DNA of 64,000 nt from Isoetes taiwanensis. Its lineage: Eukaryota; Streptophyta; Lycopodiopsida; Isoetales; Isoetaceae. Positions 9,966 to 20,634 of this stretch are shown piece by piece; position 1 is the first letter of the stretch; the number at the start of each line of letters is the position of its first letter. The notes beneath the pieces were generated by a model. That model saw nothing but the letters and a program-made list of their open reading frames with translations, was not told the DNA's origin and did not search any database. The stretch is taken from the NCBI GenBank assembly GCA_021234155.1, contig JAJEKV010000002.1, positions 33,435,123 to 33,499,122 of the forward strand. Reading direction: 5' to 3'. Made by a program: the position numbers and the translations under genes.

Positions 9966-11268
9966 CACCCCTTATTCCTTAATCTACACCATACATAAAA
10001 TTCCTCGTTTGTGGGGTATGGATGTATAGAAATTGTGATACTGTATAACAAAATTTGAAAAATACTATAAGATTTCGGATAATATACTATATGGTGTTAA
10101 TTTTGTACGTGCAAAACATAATTATAGGGGCTCTCGCTGCCCTACGCCACCCCCCGTGTGAATATGCACCCAAACAAAAGGGGGTTTAAGGGGGAATTTA
10201 ATTTTAAGGTATGTAATGTAATAATTTGTGTTAACTTAAAAAAATTTTGGCCCCTTCGGGGCCTTGAGAATTGTGTATGAATGTTGTGTACATCGCTATA
10301 GGTTCTTGTGCCTAAGACAGTCCGTCCATCGTCCATCCATTAAACATCTTTTGCAACCAGATTGTTGCCCATGTGTTTTAATAATCTACCAAAAGTACCA
10401 CTCCACAACACTCCAAATCTATAGGCTAACCTCAAAATATGTAGCCTAATATCTAGATAGGGACCAAGAACTCTAAAGATAAATCTTTAAAATGCCTTGC
10501 TCATCATACATACAACTTCAGACAGCATGAAGAAAAACCAATTTCCAAAGTTTTGTTTGACTTAATAAATAAATACACTGCCAACATTACCATATGAGAG
10601 GGTATTTGCAATCAAGGATATCCTTGAAGGCCTAATGAAGTAAGCATATCAAGACAACATTGCAACTTTATATCCAAAGATTAAATTTCAAGCTTATATC
10701 CATTGCAGAGCAAGTCTTTATATTCTACTCCATCCTGGATCCGACCTTCCTATAGATACATAATCTTCCTTATGGATCTGATAGAAGTTCGTAGCGTAAG
10801 CCACAATACAATTGCCCTGATATTTAATCAACATACCTCTCAAAAATGTTTTTAGAGATCTATAAAACAAGTAAATTAATATGAGCTGAGATAATAACTG
10901 AAGCATATATCTCACAAGACAGCGGCAATAAACTGTTCTGATTGAAACTACTGCACCCAGTATTCATCCAAGCAGTGAACAAACAATCATGGCTAAAACA
11001 TGAACAAGACCCCACTGCCACAAACAACCCAAGCTCTCCACAACCACATAGTATCGCTCAAGCCTGCCATGCTTGAGCTGCCTCCTTTGTACACCCTTAA
11101 GTAACCCCGAAACATTTCACACAAAGGTGACTGCAGCAGTGAACATGGGTAATAGGACTGTACAAAACTCGCTCATGCTTGCCCCAACTAGATACCAATG
11201 CAAGAACACTCTACTTTGAAAGAAAGAATCTGTTAGGAAGTGCAGATAAATGGTTTCAGAAAACATAC
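9966..11268. other. No gene seen upstream of the SEC22 fragment
   Basis: It includes a GC-rich palindrome, GGCCCCTTCGGGGCC, near 10250. I searched the minus strand for later SEC22 exons (SNARE motif, transmembrane tail) and saw none. Confidence 0.4.
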
Positions 11269-11726
11269 CAAATTTTATGAAAGCATAAGGCCGAGCAACA
11301 GTCTCAACCTGTGACAAGTATAACTTCTCAAATTCCCGTTGAAGTTCCTCCAAATATTGGAAGGCAAGTTTTTTAGGATAGGATCGTTCACACAGTGTGA
11401 GATAACAAACTCGAGATTCTATGATATAGCTGTGAAGAAACAGATATTAAGGACTACCAATTCCAACATTTGGAGTTATACATGCGAAATAGCAACAACT
11501 TAAAGACAGATCAGGCAGCATAGCAAAAGGGATACTGAAAAACATATGGGCCTGTTTCAACAGTCATACGGGATGGTGCATGAAGACCTTGAGAAAATTT
11601 CTTGAATATAGATTTTGCCTGCTGCTTGTAAAATTCCAAATCTTTTTGTTGTTTGCGCCCATTGTCAAGACCCTCTGCAAGGGGAAGACCATCTTGTACC
11701 CTTGCTATCAAAGTCAATTTTGCCAT
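11269..11726 (-). pseudogene. SEC22: SEC22-type longin SNARE, first two exons only
   Basis: Exon 1 (11726-11536) starts ATG and reads MAKLTLIARVQDGLPLAEGL, then a lysine-rich stretch and MTVETGPYVF. Exon 2 (11429-11269) supplies YIIESRVCYLTLC, ERSYPKKLAFQYLEEL and ARPYAFIKF. GT-AG borders and phases join cleanly (63 codons plus 2 bases, then 1 base, 53 codons and 1 base). This is the N-terminal longin domain of plant SEC22, an ER-Golgi R-SNARE of about 214 residues. The SNARE helix and membrane anchor are not found downstream. It lies beside a GTF2H2 fragment in the same orientation and a Helitron 3' end follows at 14.58 kb, so capture by a Helitron is likely. A truncated gene at its native site is the alternative. 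Confidence 0.85.
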
Positions 11727-11734
11727 TTTTTTTT

Positions 11735-11851
11735 CCTTACTATGCCTCTGCTCAAATCAACACAGTGCCCTTCATGTAAAGGATTCAAGGGGTACCTCTT
11801 TAAATACTGCTCGCGTTTCCCTTCCAGTACTTCAATGCTCTGACATTCAAG
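11735..11851 (-). pseudogene. Coding-like fragment between SEC22 and GTF2H2 pieces
   Basis: A minus-strand frame reads LECQSIEVLEGKREQYLKRY followed by PLNPLHEGHCVDLSRGIVR, then stops within the SEC22 start region. Its amino-acid make-up is protein-like, and it lies between two fragments of unrelated genes. I cannot name the family. It may be a third captured exon. Confidence 0.35.
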
Positions 11852-11887
11852 AGATCCGCAAGAATGTATTTCGAGATGAAACTGCAG

Positions 11888-12018
11888 ACGGACTTGAGCA
11901 GGCCAGATTCATCTTCCACAATGGATTCCCAGGAACGGTCGTCTGCATAAGCCCTATACCAAGCTTCTGTATCATGCAAGACATCGTCGCCATCTCCATC
12001 CTCTTCCGGTATGTCCAT
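11888..12018 (-). pseudogene. GTF2H2: TFIIH core subunit SSL1/GTF2H2 N-terminal exon fragment
   Basis: From an ATG at 12018 the frame reads MDIPEEDGDGDDVLHDTEAW, then YRAYADDRSWESIVEDESGL. The motif AW-x-x-x-Y-x-DDRSWE-x-x-x-EDESGLL is the conserved N terminus of the plant TFIIH p44 subunit (SSL1/GTF2H2), which takes part in transcription and nucleotide excision repair. The following von Willebrand-like domain and zinc fingers are absent. Only the first exon is present, adjacent to SEC22 exons, which are from an unrelated gene. Confidence 0.75.
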
Positions 12019-12312
12019 GCCCTGGTTTCTTCACAATGAACGAAGTCTCGCATTTTAGGGTTCATAACTCGGATATAAAAAAAGCATTGTGGTCCAGCAT
12101 GTGACATGTAATAAATTTAATCACAGCCATACAATTCTACCTCTCATCGAAAATCAACGGCCAAAAAATAGAGCACTCTAGAAATACTATTTAGTACACC
12201 TAGTTGAATACGGCAACAAAATCATAGAAAAACCTTAGTAAATATCGTACAAAAACACAAAAGAAACCCCCTGTTATTATGCTACATATTTTATCCTGAG
12301 AATATAGTCTTG

Positions 12313-12790
12313 AACATGCACTTGAAATGTGGAAGTGTGGAGGATGCATACTATGTGTTTGAGAAACAGTCTGGGCATATTGTGTTCACCTGGACAAGGA
12401 CGATAGCTAGTGTGGGTGTGATAACAAGGCCTTTGAACTACTCAGACAAATAGAACAGACTAGCTTGGAGAAAGTTACCTTTGCTTCTAACATTGCTGCA
12501 TATGCCAATACAGTAGCCTTGGAGCAGGGTAAGCAGCTATAGAAACATAGTGTGGTTTGGAACTTTCTTTGTAAATGCAAGTATCAATATGTATGCCAAA
12601 TGTGAAGGTATGTAAGGCGAGGCAAGCCTTTAACATGATACCTATGCAAATGTGGTATCTTGGACTGCACTTATTTCAGGTTGCTAAACAAGAGCCAGCC
12701 AATGGTGCCATTGAAGTCTTTCAAAAATGCAAGGAAGAGGCATATGTACAGACAAGTTGACTATTCTTAGTGTCCTTTTTGAATCAGTTT
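12313..12790 (+). pseudogene. PPR protein pseudogene
   Basis: Recognisable PPR phrases occur in order but in shifting frames with stops: MHLKCGSVEDAYYVFEK, then ASINMYAKCEG, NVVSWTALISGC and DKLTILSVL. These match the P-L-S repeats of plant PPR proteins (NMYAKCG, NVVSWTAMISGY, PDEVTFISVL). Several frameshifts make it non-functional. It lies between the GTF2H2 fragment and the Helitron 3' end. Confidence 0.75.
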
Positions 12791-14092
12791 TTCTATGTTG
12801 TGTGCATTTTTCGTATTTGCATTTTACCAGATTCAGCATCCCCTGTTGTTGCATCGGCACTTAGATTATGTACCTTGAACTATCTCTTTAGGCTTTGACA
12901 TCACCCAATACGAAGTTCTACTTATAAATTGGTCTGGCAGTTGAAATATCTTTTGAGCCAGTGAGGACATTAAGCTTTCAACACCAGACTCTTTCTATAG
13001 CAACAAACAATTGTAGCTATGAATATTCAATATTCTTAGCAATTGTAATTGTTGTCTTTGCGTCCTTTTATTCAAAATGTCATTTCTATGCATTTTCTGG
13101 ACATCTTTTCTAATTGGTCTTCTAGCATGATTTTTTTTTTTTTTTTGCTTTTTTTCAGGTCGGATTTCGGCTATTCGGAAGGAGTAGCACTTGCAGACTG
13201 TCGTAACATCTTCCATTGAGCAATAGGTGAGTAAAGTTTAGGTTTCTGGTAGAACTGCAAACTTAGAACTGCAGTTTCTGGTAGAACTGCAAACCAATGT
13301 GTAAGCATAGTCGATGGTTCTTCTATTCGTTGATAATTTGATGTTGTGATATAGGTAGATATTCGGCAGGCCAGGCCTCTTTATCCTTTTGTCCGTGCTA
13401 TTGTGCATGAAACTCAGTTTAATTGATCAGACCAACGAACATGGATATCGTGAAAGATACATGACATTATTGGCTGCTTTTCTAATAGTTGGAGAAGGAT
13501 TCAAAATAGCAGTATATGAACCAAATGCAATATGCAGAAGGCCATGATGACAAGGCCGGCTCAATATTAAACAAAACTAAATGTTATGGGATGACCAAGA
13601 AAATAACGTAGTGTAATAACGTTTGGGCTTTTTAGAGGCAATACTATGAAATTATAGCTGATGGTTTTGTATCAAGAATTTTAAAAACTAGATACTAAAA
13701 AATTATAGCTAATGGATTTCGTATCAATGATTTTGAAAACTATTGTGATGTACATGAGTGCAAAACATTCATCCACTCTTAACAATTAACTACCAGAATA
13801 TGCAATTTTCTATCAAATGCATATCTCACCACAATATTACTTATTAACAACAACAAGGAGTTTATCAATGCATTTAAAAAAAATACTATCTATCTATTCT
13901 ATCTTCTTTTGGAATGATATCTTAATATTGTAGGGAGTTATGGGGCACTTGATAACACCCGTTGTGTTAGAGTAAAAAAATTTCCCATCCAAGTACACAT
14001 GCAGGGGAACTTGCTTTAGGTCATGAGGCATCACACACATTGCGTTGCGTTTGTGATGGGAGACAGTTCAAAGCTTGGGCGTCGATCTGACA
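12791..14092. other. No gene seen
   Basis: AT-rich sequence with a homopolymer T tract near 13132-13146. A short direct repeat of GAACTGCAGTTTCTGGTA lies near 13255-13290. No frame is convincing. Confidence 0.4.
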
Positions 14093-14335
14093 TGACGCAA
14101 TCGATGATAATGAGCTTCCCGAATTTCTAACAAAGTATAACATTGTCATTTGTAGACCTGAGTCACGCGTGTGGGACATGATATTAGAGCATTTTTACAC
14201 AATCATGTTCGGCACCATAGGCACGATGGGAGGAGCGTCTATACCTGCCAGCCTCACAAATGAGCTTCACATCGAGCCGATAGACGACACTAGAGTAGTT
14301 TGGGATAGGTTCTTCATGATGTGGATCGATTGAGG
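14093..14335 (+). CDS. Orphan coding-like frame inside a presumed Helitron 3' region
   Basis: An 80-codon open stretch reads DDNELPEFLTKYNIVICRPE, then VWDMILEHFYTIMFGTIG and ends DTRVVWDRFFMMWID. It has no ATG at its left border. It ends about 210 bases before the hairpin-CTAG terminus at 14550-14578. It could be a captured exon or the end of a Helitron-borne gene. I do not recognise the family. Confidence 0.3.
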
Positions 14336-14549
14336 CTGACGAATATAATCTCTATTTGCACCTTAAATACTTTGTATTTGTGTATAAACCCAGATTTTGT
14401 TTGAACTTCATATTATGCGTACATTTTAAAGGTAAAGTTTGTTCCTTATTTATATGTGTCTATTGCACCTAAAACATATATTGTCTTAAATGCATTGCGC
14501 ACGTTCATGACACAACCATGACTAACACACATAAATGCCTTCATCCAAT

Positions 14550-14578
14550 GCCCGGCATCGCCGGGCACACGTTTCTAG
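14550..14578 (+). mobile_element. Helitron 3' terminus, GCCCGGC-stem family
   Basis: The hairpin GCCCGGCATCGCCGGGC (14550-14566) is followed by ACACGTTT and CTAG (14575-14578), then a host T. Plant Helitrons end in a short GC-rich hairpin, about 10 bases and CTRR, and insert between A and T. This end is one base shorter in the spacer than the sister ends at 21.2, 34.6 and 38.1 kb. The 5' end was not located. The SEC22, GTF2H2 and PPR pieces lie upstream. Confidence 0.8.
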
Positions 14579-14579
14579 T

Positions 14580-16785
14580 AGTTAATGAATAAGCAGTCCC
14601 ATCTCAGAATTTACTCCATTATATATACTCCTGGTTCGAAATGTTGAAGTAGAGTCTAAAACTTTTCATTTATGCTTTCTACATTTTCTCCCAATGCATG
14701 CGATTGGTAATTAGAGATACCATTGTTGCATTAGAATTGAATTGAAGTTCCATGTGATTATTTTTAAATTTAGATGGATGCTTATGCAAACCTAATGGCT
14801 TCAAATGCGATCCATAGAAAGATTATTATCTCAAAAGAAACATTTATTATATCTGTTGGATTTTATTCTAGATAGATGGATGGATAGGTAGATAACTAGT
14901 ACTTTTAACATCAGAATTCAGACCTCATGTCGTAAAAAAAGTGCGTAGAAAAAGTGCACGTATGAATACGTGTAGCAAATGTGGAAGTTTCAATGAGGGC
15001 AAAAGATGGAGGAGCATGACATGATATAAAAAGTGCATTTATGGATATGTATGCAAGTGTGGAAGCTTCAACGAAGGCAAAAGATAGAGGTGCATGAAAT
15101 ATGGCTTTACATTGCAACTTCAACCTCAAAGATTTGATTCTTAGTAGGTTCTCCTTTGTTACTATGTCGTCATTAGCTTCTCTACCAATTGGTAACATGT
15201 AGATCCCAACAAGGATTAACATTTTGCAGGTGCTAAGACTAGAATAACCATGAATTATCATATATATGTCTTCGACATAGCAACATTGTTTAAATACATG
15301 AAGGCATTTTCCAACTATAGTATATTAGATATACTAGATATCGCAAAAGTTGATGCTCATGGTGGTCAAATCAAATTTGAGAGCCTTCAAGGACACCCAA
15401 ATATGGATACAACTTATGCGCGTGATTTTCAAAAATAGCAGCAGATGTAGGAATAAAATATATTTTCTATAATAACTATGTCTGCATGTGTCAATTCATA
15501 AGAAAATCTATGATAGAATGTCCTAGTCCTAGAAGAAGCTAGTTGCATACTATATCTATAACGTCCAAGCATCTATAAGATAAGCCTAAAACAACGAATT
15601 TGAGCTCATGGAATGGTATCGCTCCACATTGTTAGATCAACATTATTGGGAGGGGACGAGCGACATATATACTAGTTCTCATTTTGGCTATGTTATTCAA
15701 CGTTTTTCTAACGGCGCCACGTTTGACATTGTTAACCCAACAGTTTTTCAAAAAAACCTCTGCAATTGGAATTAATTTCCCATTGTAACTACTGGAACCC
15801 AAAACTTCCTTAAAGAATCCATGTTCTTGAAGTGCATAGAGCCGTTAGGAGATGCCAAACCTAATTCCGGCAGCATCAAGGCTATGCATCATGGAAGAAT
15901 TTCAACCTACGGAAGGTTACTTGTCCCTCTTCTTGATTCTTACCCTTCTTGATAAAATTGGAGAATTGAAATACAAGAAAATTTACAGATCTGCATTATA
16001 TAAAGAATGACATCATTTTCTGAAGGATGTGACCACCACATAATTCTGCCACCGATCCCTTTGACAAAAGAAACTCCGAAGATGCCAATCTATGTTCAAA
16101 ATGGAAATAAGTAAAACAAATTATTTAGTGCGCAGATTTTGAAAGCTATGGCTATGAAGGAGTACCTTGATGGTCATGGAAGAGCACCTTGTGGTCCTAT
16201 TTTATAGACCTTGGCGGCGCCACTAGATCGTCACCAGAATCCTTGACTCTAAAACTACTTAAAAAATAAATGTTCTGAAATTATAGGCAATTCCAGCATC
16301 CCATTGGCTATGTTGATTGAAAGTTCCCCTTGTTTTTCATCATTTTGTATTCATTTAGGCGCAAACATTTTTAGAGCTCTCTAGTCACCCTTTTTATTTT
16401 TCTTGTCTACAATTGAGTTTTTGTTGGTTCCCTTTTCTGGTTAATCGAAGGTCAAACCTTAGGCATGAAGTATGTGAAATTGGAATATGCATCAAAATCA
16501 TCTGTCTGGATAATACAGATCTTCTTTGATTTAGGTATGGATGGATGAGATTGTTGCAGAGCTAAGTGTAACAATTAGAGATTTGAAATTCCTTGTTTCC
16601 ATGTTCTTTCTATTTGGGTTTGAGCAAATATTTTGAGAACTGAGCGCTTCGTTTGAGTTTGTGTGAAAATTACTTCAATTTCTTCTTCCTTCCCCCCACC
16701 TTCAACATTTTCTTCCATTCGTCCCATTCGCCACTCTGTACCTGATCTTCCAAACATTTCATGCTGAAGAAGAATCTCGACTCTT
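14580..16785. other. No gene seen
   Basis: AT-rich. Short minus-strand frames at 14911-15261 show internal repetition (two copies of a CATATGAATACG / GTGGAAGTTTCAA type segment) but no known motif. Confidence 0.4.
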
Positions 16786-16789
16786 GCTT

Positions 16790-17115
16790 CAACCTGTATA
16801 CAAGGCCGATTACTAGTTGAATCTAGCTTCTTTACCTTTCTCATGTTCCAAGAGCTGAAGGATAAGGAAGATGAGCTCCCAACTGGGCGGGAAATTTGGT
16901 CGACATTCCTACAGATTGTGAATCATGATGGGCACTTCATTTCTTAGCACCACAATTATCATTGTACTTGATCGCATTCTAGTGGTTTAATTATTCCTAT
17001 ATTCTTCAAAAAAAAAAAGAGAGAGCTCCCAACTGAGGGAAAGATTGCTAGGGCCAACACAGTTATGGATCAGAAAGGAATTTGGAGGCTAGAAGGCCAC
17101 ATAGTTAAAACATAG
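16790..17115 (+). pseudogene. Open frame interrupted by a retroposon insertion, family unknown
   Basis: A plus-strand frame reads FLMFQELKDKEDELPT up to 16885. After the insert and one duplicated target copy it resumes in the same frame as EGKIARANTVMDQKGIWRLE, and stops near 17115. The insertion is 150 bases including one target copy, a multiple of three. The protein-like fragment is not recognised. It may be part of a captured exon. Confidence 0.35.
16873..17035 (+). mobile_element. Poly(A)-tailed retroposon with 13-bp target-site duplication
   Basis: GAGCTCCCAACTG occurs exactly at 16873-16885 and 17023-17035. The insert between them (16886-17022, about 137 bases) ends in a run of A residues followed by GAGA. 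An exact flanking duplication with an A tail indicates LINE-type target-primed reverse transcription. The insert is too short to assign to a family. Confidence 0.75.
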
Positions 17116-17554
17116 CAGCTGACGATACAAAATTTGCGAGTAGAACAAGTGTGTTTACTTGGAGGTGCACTAACGAAGAAAAAAATGGTGGAGAGCCAGT
17201 GTATTATTTTGGGGGCCATCATATGCATTGCCTATTCGCTGCAGCATCTGGTCCATGGAGCATGTTTGTCATGAATCTATATGAAAACAAGAGAAAATAC
17301 TGAAAAATACGCAATAAATATGTTGGAAAACTAGATATACTTGATAAAATATAGCAAAATACAAGGACTTGAGTTAGAAGACTCGACACTAATGTTGAAA
17401 GGAAATGGGTTTGCAAGAATGCGACATCTTTATACATAGGATGAATTGTGCGAGATTGTGCCAAGTGTTGCACATGTATGCAAGTTTTGAAATATTCCAG
17501 AACGGCTTGGAAAAAATTGTAGATATGAAGAAGATGCAAAGGGATGTCTTCAAG

Positions 17555-17700
17555 AAGTATTGGTAGCTTACTTAGTAAAGGTGTATGTCTCACAATTAAA
17601 AAGTTGTCAGTTTGAACCTTACTTCATGCAACTACCTTTTGCATCCGTATGACAACCATCTTTGTATATACAAGTATAACATCCATATAATCATCATACC
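17555..17700 (+). mobile_element. SINE-like repeat, family 2, copy A
   Basis: An A box-like TGGTAGCTTACTTAGTAAAGG (split here as TGGTAGCTTAC and TTAGTAAAGG) and a B box-like GTCAGTTTGAACC lie 45 bases apart. They are followed by CATGCAACTACCTTTTGCAT, CCGTATGACA and a TATACAAGTATAA end. The sister copy near 18.96 kb shares the same order. Similarity extends leftwards over at least 100 bases (AATATTCCAGAAC and related words), so the element may be longer than the tRNA-like part. Sequence 17120-17554 holds nothing else. Confidence 0.5.
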
Positions 17701-17701
17701 A

Positions 17702-18164
17702 CCTTCCATCTACGATAGCACTTTTCGGAGCTGGAGGCGAAGTACTTGGAACTTATCTATTTCAAATCCTTCAGGCGGATAGGGTTTGACAATAAACGCA
17801 TTATTCAAGTTGTCAAAACACGTTAAGCGTTGTCATCTATGATGATAGTGTTGTGCTTGTTGAATTTCTGGTACGCTTCATAGACTCTTTCGAGCTTTTT
17901 CATCATAATAAGTTTGCCTTTCGTGATGGCCGGATCGCGTGCTCACACTTTTCATTGCCCCATACAAACTTAAACCTCAAAAGTGGCAGCCCGAGTATGG
18001 AGAGCACATTCAGAAGATTTCTGCTATAGAGATGAGATGACCACTTCGAATCCCTGCACAATGCATGGGTTGATAAAAGCTTTTGCTTGGGGCCGAGGAT
18101 AGACCATCTTAGTCTGTATTTTTGTTGATGCCTGCGAGATGTTGAGCTCAGGAACATCACTATC
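17702..18164 (-). pseudogene. NIF/FCP1-like (HAD) phosphatase pseudogene
   Basis: Read on the minus strand, broken frames give SDVPELNISQASTKIQTKMV, VWGNEKCEHAIRP, GKLIMMKKLERVYEAYQKFN, KHNTIIIDDNA and NNAFIVKPYPPEGFE. The order W-x-x-x-KC, K-x-L-x-x-V, then N-T-(I/L)-x-(I/V)DD and a following -x-x-N-x-x-x-x-x-P matches the C-terminal half of NLI-interacting-factor/FCP1-type phosphatases, where the DD is HAD motif III. At least two frameshifts and several stops show decay. The N-terminal DxDxT catalytic motif was not found. Confidence 0.6.
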
Positions 18165-18169
18165 TTGGT

Positions 18170-18539
18170 ACACTGCAGCTAGGACTCCATTGAGATAAAA
18201 AAATTACTAAGTATTGTGGGCCCTTCTGGATCCCAGTTTGAGTTTGGCTCCAACCAAATTTCTTGTTCGGGATTCAGAGCATATGAGCAAAAAAAATGCT
18301 TAGGATCAGAGCAGGCAAGAACTAGTAAGAGATTCCGGTTCAAACTCCATGAACCTACGCAAAAACAGGGAAAATACTTGGAAAATATGCAAGAAATACA
18401 GAAGAAATACGCCAAGAAGTACTGCACAGGAATTTGTTAGAGGTCCCCATAGTACTTGCTTTTAGAGGGAAGAAGTTGAGCAGGGCTTCCAACGGAATAT
18501 TGAACCCTTTTGTATCTAAACTACTGTCATCATAGTTGT
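18170..18539. other. No gene seen
   Basis: Short overlapping frames on both strands look random. Confidence 0.35.
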
Positions 18540-18658
18540 TATGGGTTAAATTCTGCCTATCTGACCCTTTAAGGGGTCCAAATAAGGTTTCTGTACCATT
18601 CATTATTATTAATAATATAAAAACTTGCCTTCAACAAAAAAAAAAAAAAAAAAAAAAA
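18540..18658 (+). mobile_element. 3' end of a poly(A)-tailed retroelement
   Basis: The sequence TTATTATTAATAATATAAAA, then CTTGCCTTCAAC, ends in about 22 A residues (18637-18658). CTTGCCTTCAA plus an A run also ends the 95-bp retroposon at 8.1 kb, so the two may share a LINE-recognised 3' tail. The 5' limit is not clear and 18540 is an estimate. Confidence 0.5.
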
Positions 18659-18954
18659 GGAAATACGCCAAGATCAGCAAAGAAACTGCTATATGAATAG
18701 GAATCAAGAGTACAATGGCCCAAAGGCAAGCAGGAACATGAGACAGATGCCTAGAAGGCTCAAGACTGGCGTTGAACCAGAATGGTTCGACGAGAAGGAG
18801 GTGCCTCCTTATATATCTAGGCCGACGGACAGGATCGCACCACTCCAATAGATGAGATCACGTCAAGTGTCGTGCGTGCATGTAGGTTCTAAAATATTCT
18901 AGAACCTCCTGAAAACATTCCCGCATATGAGAAAGACGTGAGGGAATATCTTTT

Positions 18955-19100
18955 AACAAATATTGGTAGCACACTTGGCAAAGGTGTTTGATTTGTAACT
19001 AAAAGGTTGTAAATTCAAATCTTGTCTTGTGCAACTACCCTTTTGCATCCGTGTGACAGCCATCTTTTATACATACAAGTATAATGTATGATATGAATAT
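18955..19100 (+). mobile_element. SINE-like repeat, family 2, copy B
   Basis: A box region TTGGTAGCACACTTGGCAAA (from 18963), B box-like GTAAATTCAAATCTT (19009-19023), then GTGCAACTACCCTTTTGCAT, CCGTGTGACAGCCATC and ACATACAAGTATAAT, parallel to the copy at 17.56 kb. Sequence left of it to about 18860 also resembles the region left of copy A. Confidence 0.5.
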
Positions 19101-20128
19101 CTGTATGGTCATCACAAAACCATTTTCTATAACCCCTCTCTAGTGTGGTTAGTCATCACATTTGAACAAAATGATTCTATAAATTATCTAGGTGCAGTTG
19201 AATTGAAGGCAGGCAAATAAGAAAAAACCCAAGGGATTGCATTTGGACCTAAGAGATTATATTGCATTTGAAGGTTTCAATGGTTTGATCCTCCCCTTTC
19301 TTTTTTTGTTTTAAGGATGACAACTCTATTCAATATTTCAAAGAAGTACATGAAAATTTTAATTAGACAAAAATAACCCACTGACTGAAACAGAGGAAAA
19401 AAGAAAGGGAAAATTTCAAACTTGAAGCCCCCAAGGTAAGGAAACGCCAAGATGCATCGTCACCGCTACCCCGTTCACAAATACCAAAGCTTTACCATTT
19501 TAAAAAAGAAGATATGTTGATTGCTTGTGAAGTAACTAAAACTAAGGGGGGAGGAGGAGAACAAAATATTTCAAAAGGGCTGGAGACCAATTGGTCTACA
19601 AAATGATATGTGCTTGATTTTCTACAATGATTGTAATAATCTCACAATTTTAAATTTTTATTTTCAAGGTCGTGAATGGAAAGTCTAGAGTGCAGTCTAG
19701 AGTGTGGTATGTATAATTTTGGGTGATTGTATTGTAAAACTCATCCTCGTCCTGAGATTGTACTTGCATGCATTGCATTCTCATGACTTCTAGAATGTTA
19801 TGACATAGCAACCTCCACAATGTAGGAATGCCACTTTTGGTGATATTCATCAGCACAAACATGTCCACATGAAGAATGTCACATAAAGGGGCAATTCTGG
19901 AGTATAACTTAGCAAGAAGGCATATTTACTACCACTAGTGGCGAACAGTCTAGCAGGCAAGCAAAAGCAAAATGCAGGGGCGTGCATTTAAGACTGAAGA
20001 CTCCAGCGAAACGCTCAGTAATGGGCAAGGTGACAATTGTCAAAGCCAAGCAGACAAGAGGCGACCAAGGAAAGAGGTCCAAAGGAATCTCTTGAATGCA
20101 AATGAATGCTGGGTGGGTGACGAGCGGA
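19101..20128. other. No gene; upstream region of the glycine-rich protein gene
   Basis: No reading frame is supported. The last part acts as 5' flank for the gene starting at 20183. Confidence 0.4.
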
Positions 20129-20129
20129 C

Positions 20130-20136
20130 TATAAAA
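20130..20136 (+). promoter_or_regulatory. TATA box of the glycine-rich protein gene
   Basis: TATAAAA lies 53 bases before the ATG at 20183, which would place transcription start near 20160. This is a normal plant spacing. Confidence 0.6.
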
Positions 20137-20182
20137 CGGGGCTCCAAGGGCGGGATGGATTCAGGTTATGTGTCGAGTCAGA

Positions 20183-20585
20183 ATGATGGATCGATCATTT
20201 GCGCTTGCAATTCTGCTCCTGTTGGCATTGGCTTCAGCCCAGGCCCGGATGTTGGCCGAAGAACAAAGCGATGGCTGCCTGCTTGCTAAAGAATCCGCAC
20301 CCAAGGATCTTTGGCTGCTCGGCCCCAAAGACGGCGGCTATGGTGGATATGGGCTGCTGCGGTGGTGGTTCAAATGGAGGTTCTGGGACACGGTTATGGT
20401 GGCCCTGGTTACGGTGGACCTGGTTATGGTGGCCCTGGTTACGGTGGACCTGGTTACGGTGGCCCTGGTTACGGTATCGCCCTGGATACCGTGGCGGTTA
20501 CGGTTATGGCCCTGGTTATGGCCATGGCCATGGTGGTTATTATGGCCCCGGTTATGGTGGCCCTGGTTATGGCCATCATTGGTAA
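20183..20585 (+). pseudogene. Secreted glycine-rich protein, frame-disrupted
   Basis: The start at 20183 gives MMDRSFALAILLLLALASAQ, a clear signal peptide ending near ASAQA. An acidic mature start and GPKDGGYGGYG follow. The glycine-rich body then continues in other frames: CCGGGSNGGSG, then five GYGGP repeats near 20390-20470, then RGGYGYGPGYGHGHGGYYG and a GYGHHW end with TAA at 20583-20585. The reading frame changes three times. Family logic (signal peptide plus GYGGP repeats, as in cell-wall glycine-rich proteins) needs all segments. A TATA box and an AATAAA at 20629-20634 frame the gene. Either it is a recent pseudogene or the repeat contains sequencing indels. Confidence 0.65.
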
Positions 20586-20628
20586 CACTACGTTTGTCTG
20601 CGTATTTGTAAAACTTATTGCCTGTAAT

Positions 20629-20634
20629 AATAAA
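20629..20634 (+). terminator. AATAAA polyadenylation signal
   Basis: AATAAA lies 44 bases after the stop of the glycine-rich protein gene, in the right place for a plant near-upstream element. Confidence 0.5.

Noticed and set aside
10246-10262. GGCCCC...GGGGCC hairpin as a Helitron end
   Set aside because: No CTAG or other CTRR follows at the right distance and the stem differs from both families.
20168-20611. 147-codon frame through the glycine-rich gene
   Set aside because: After the signal peptide it leaves the glycine-rich frame and becomes Trp/Leu/Val repeats, which is an out-of-frame reading of GYGGP codons.
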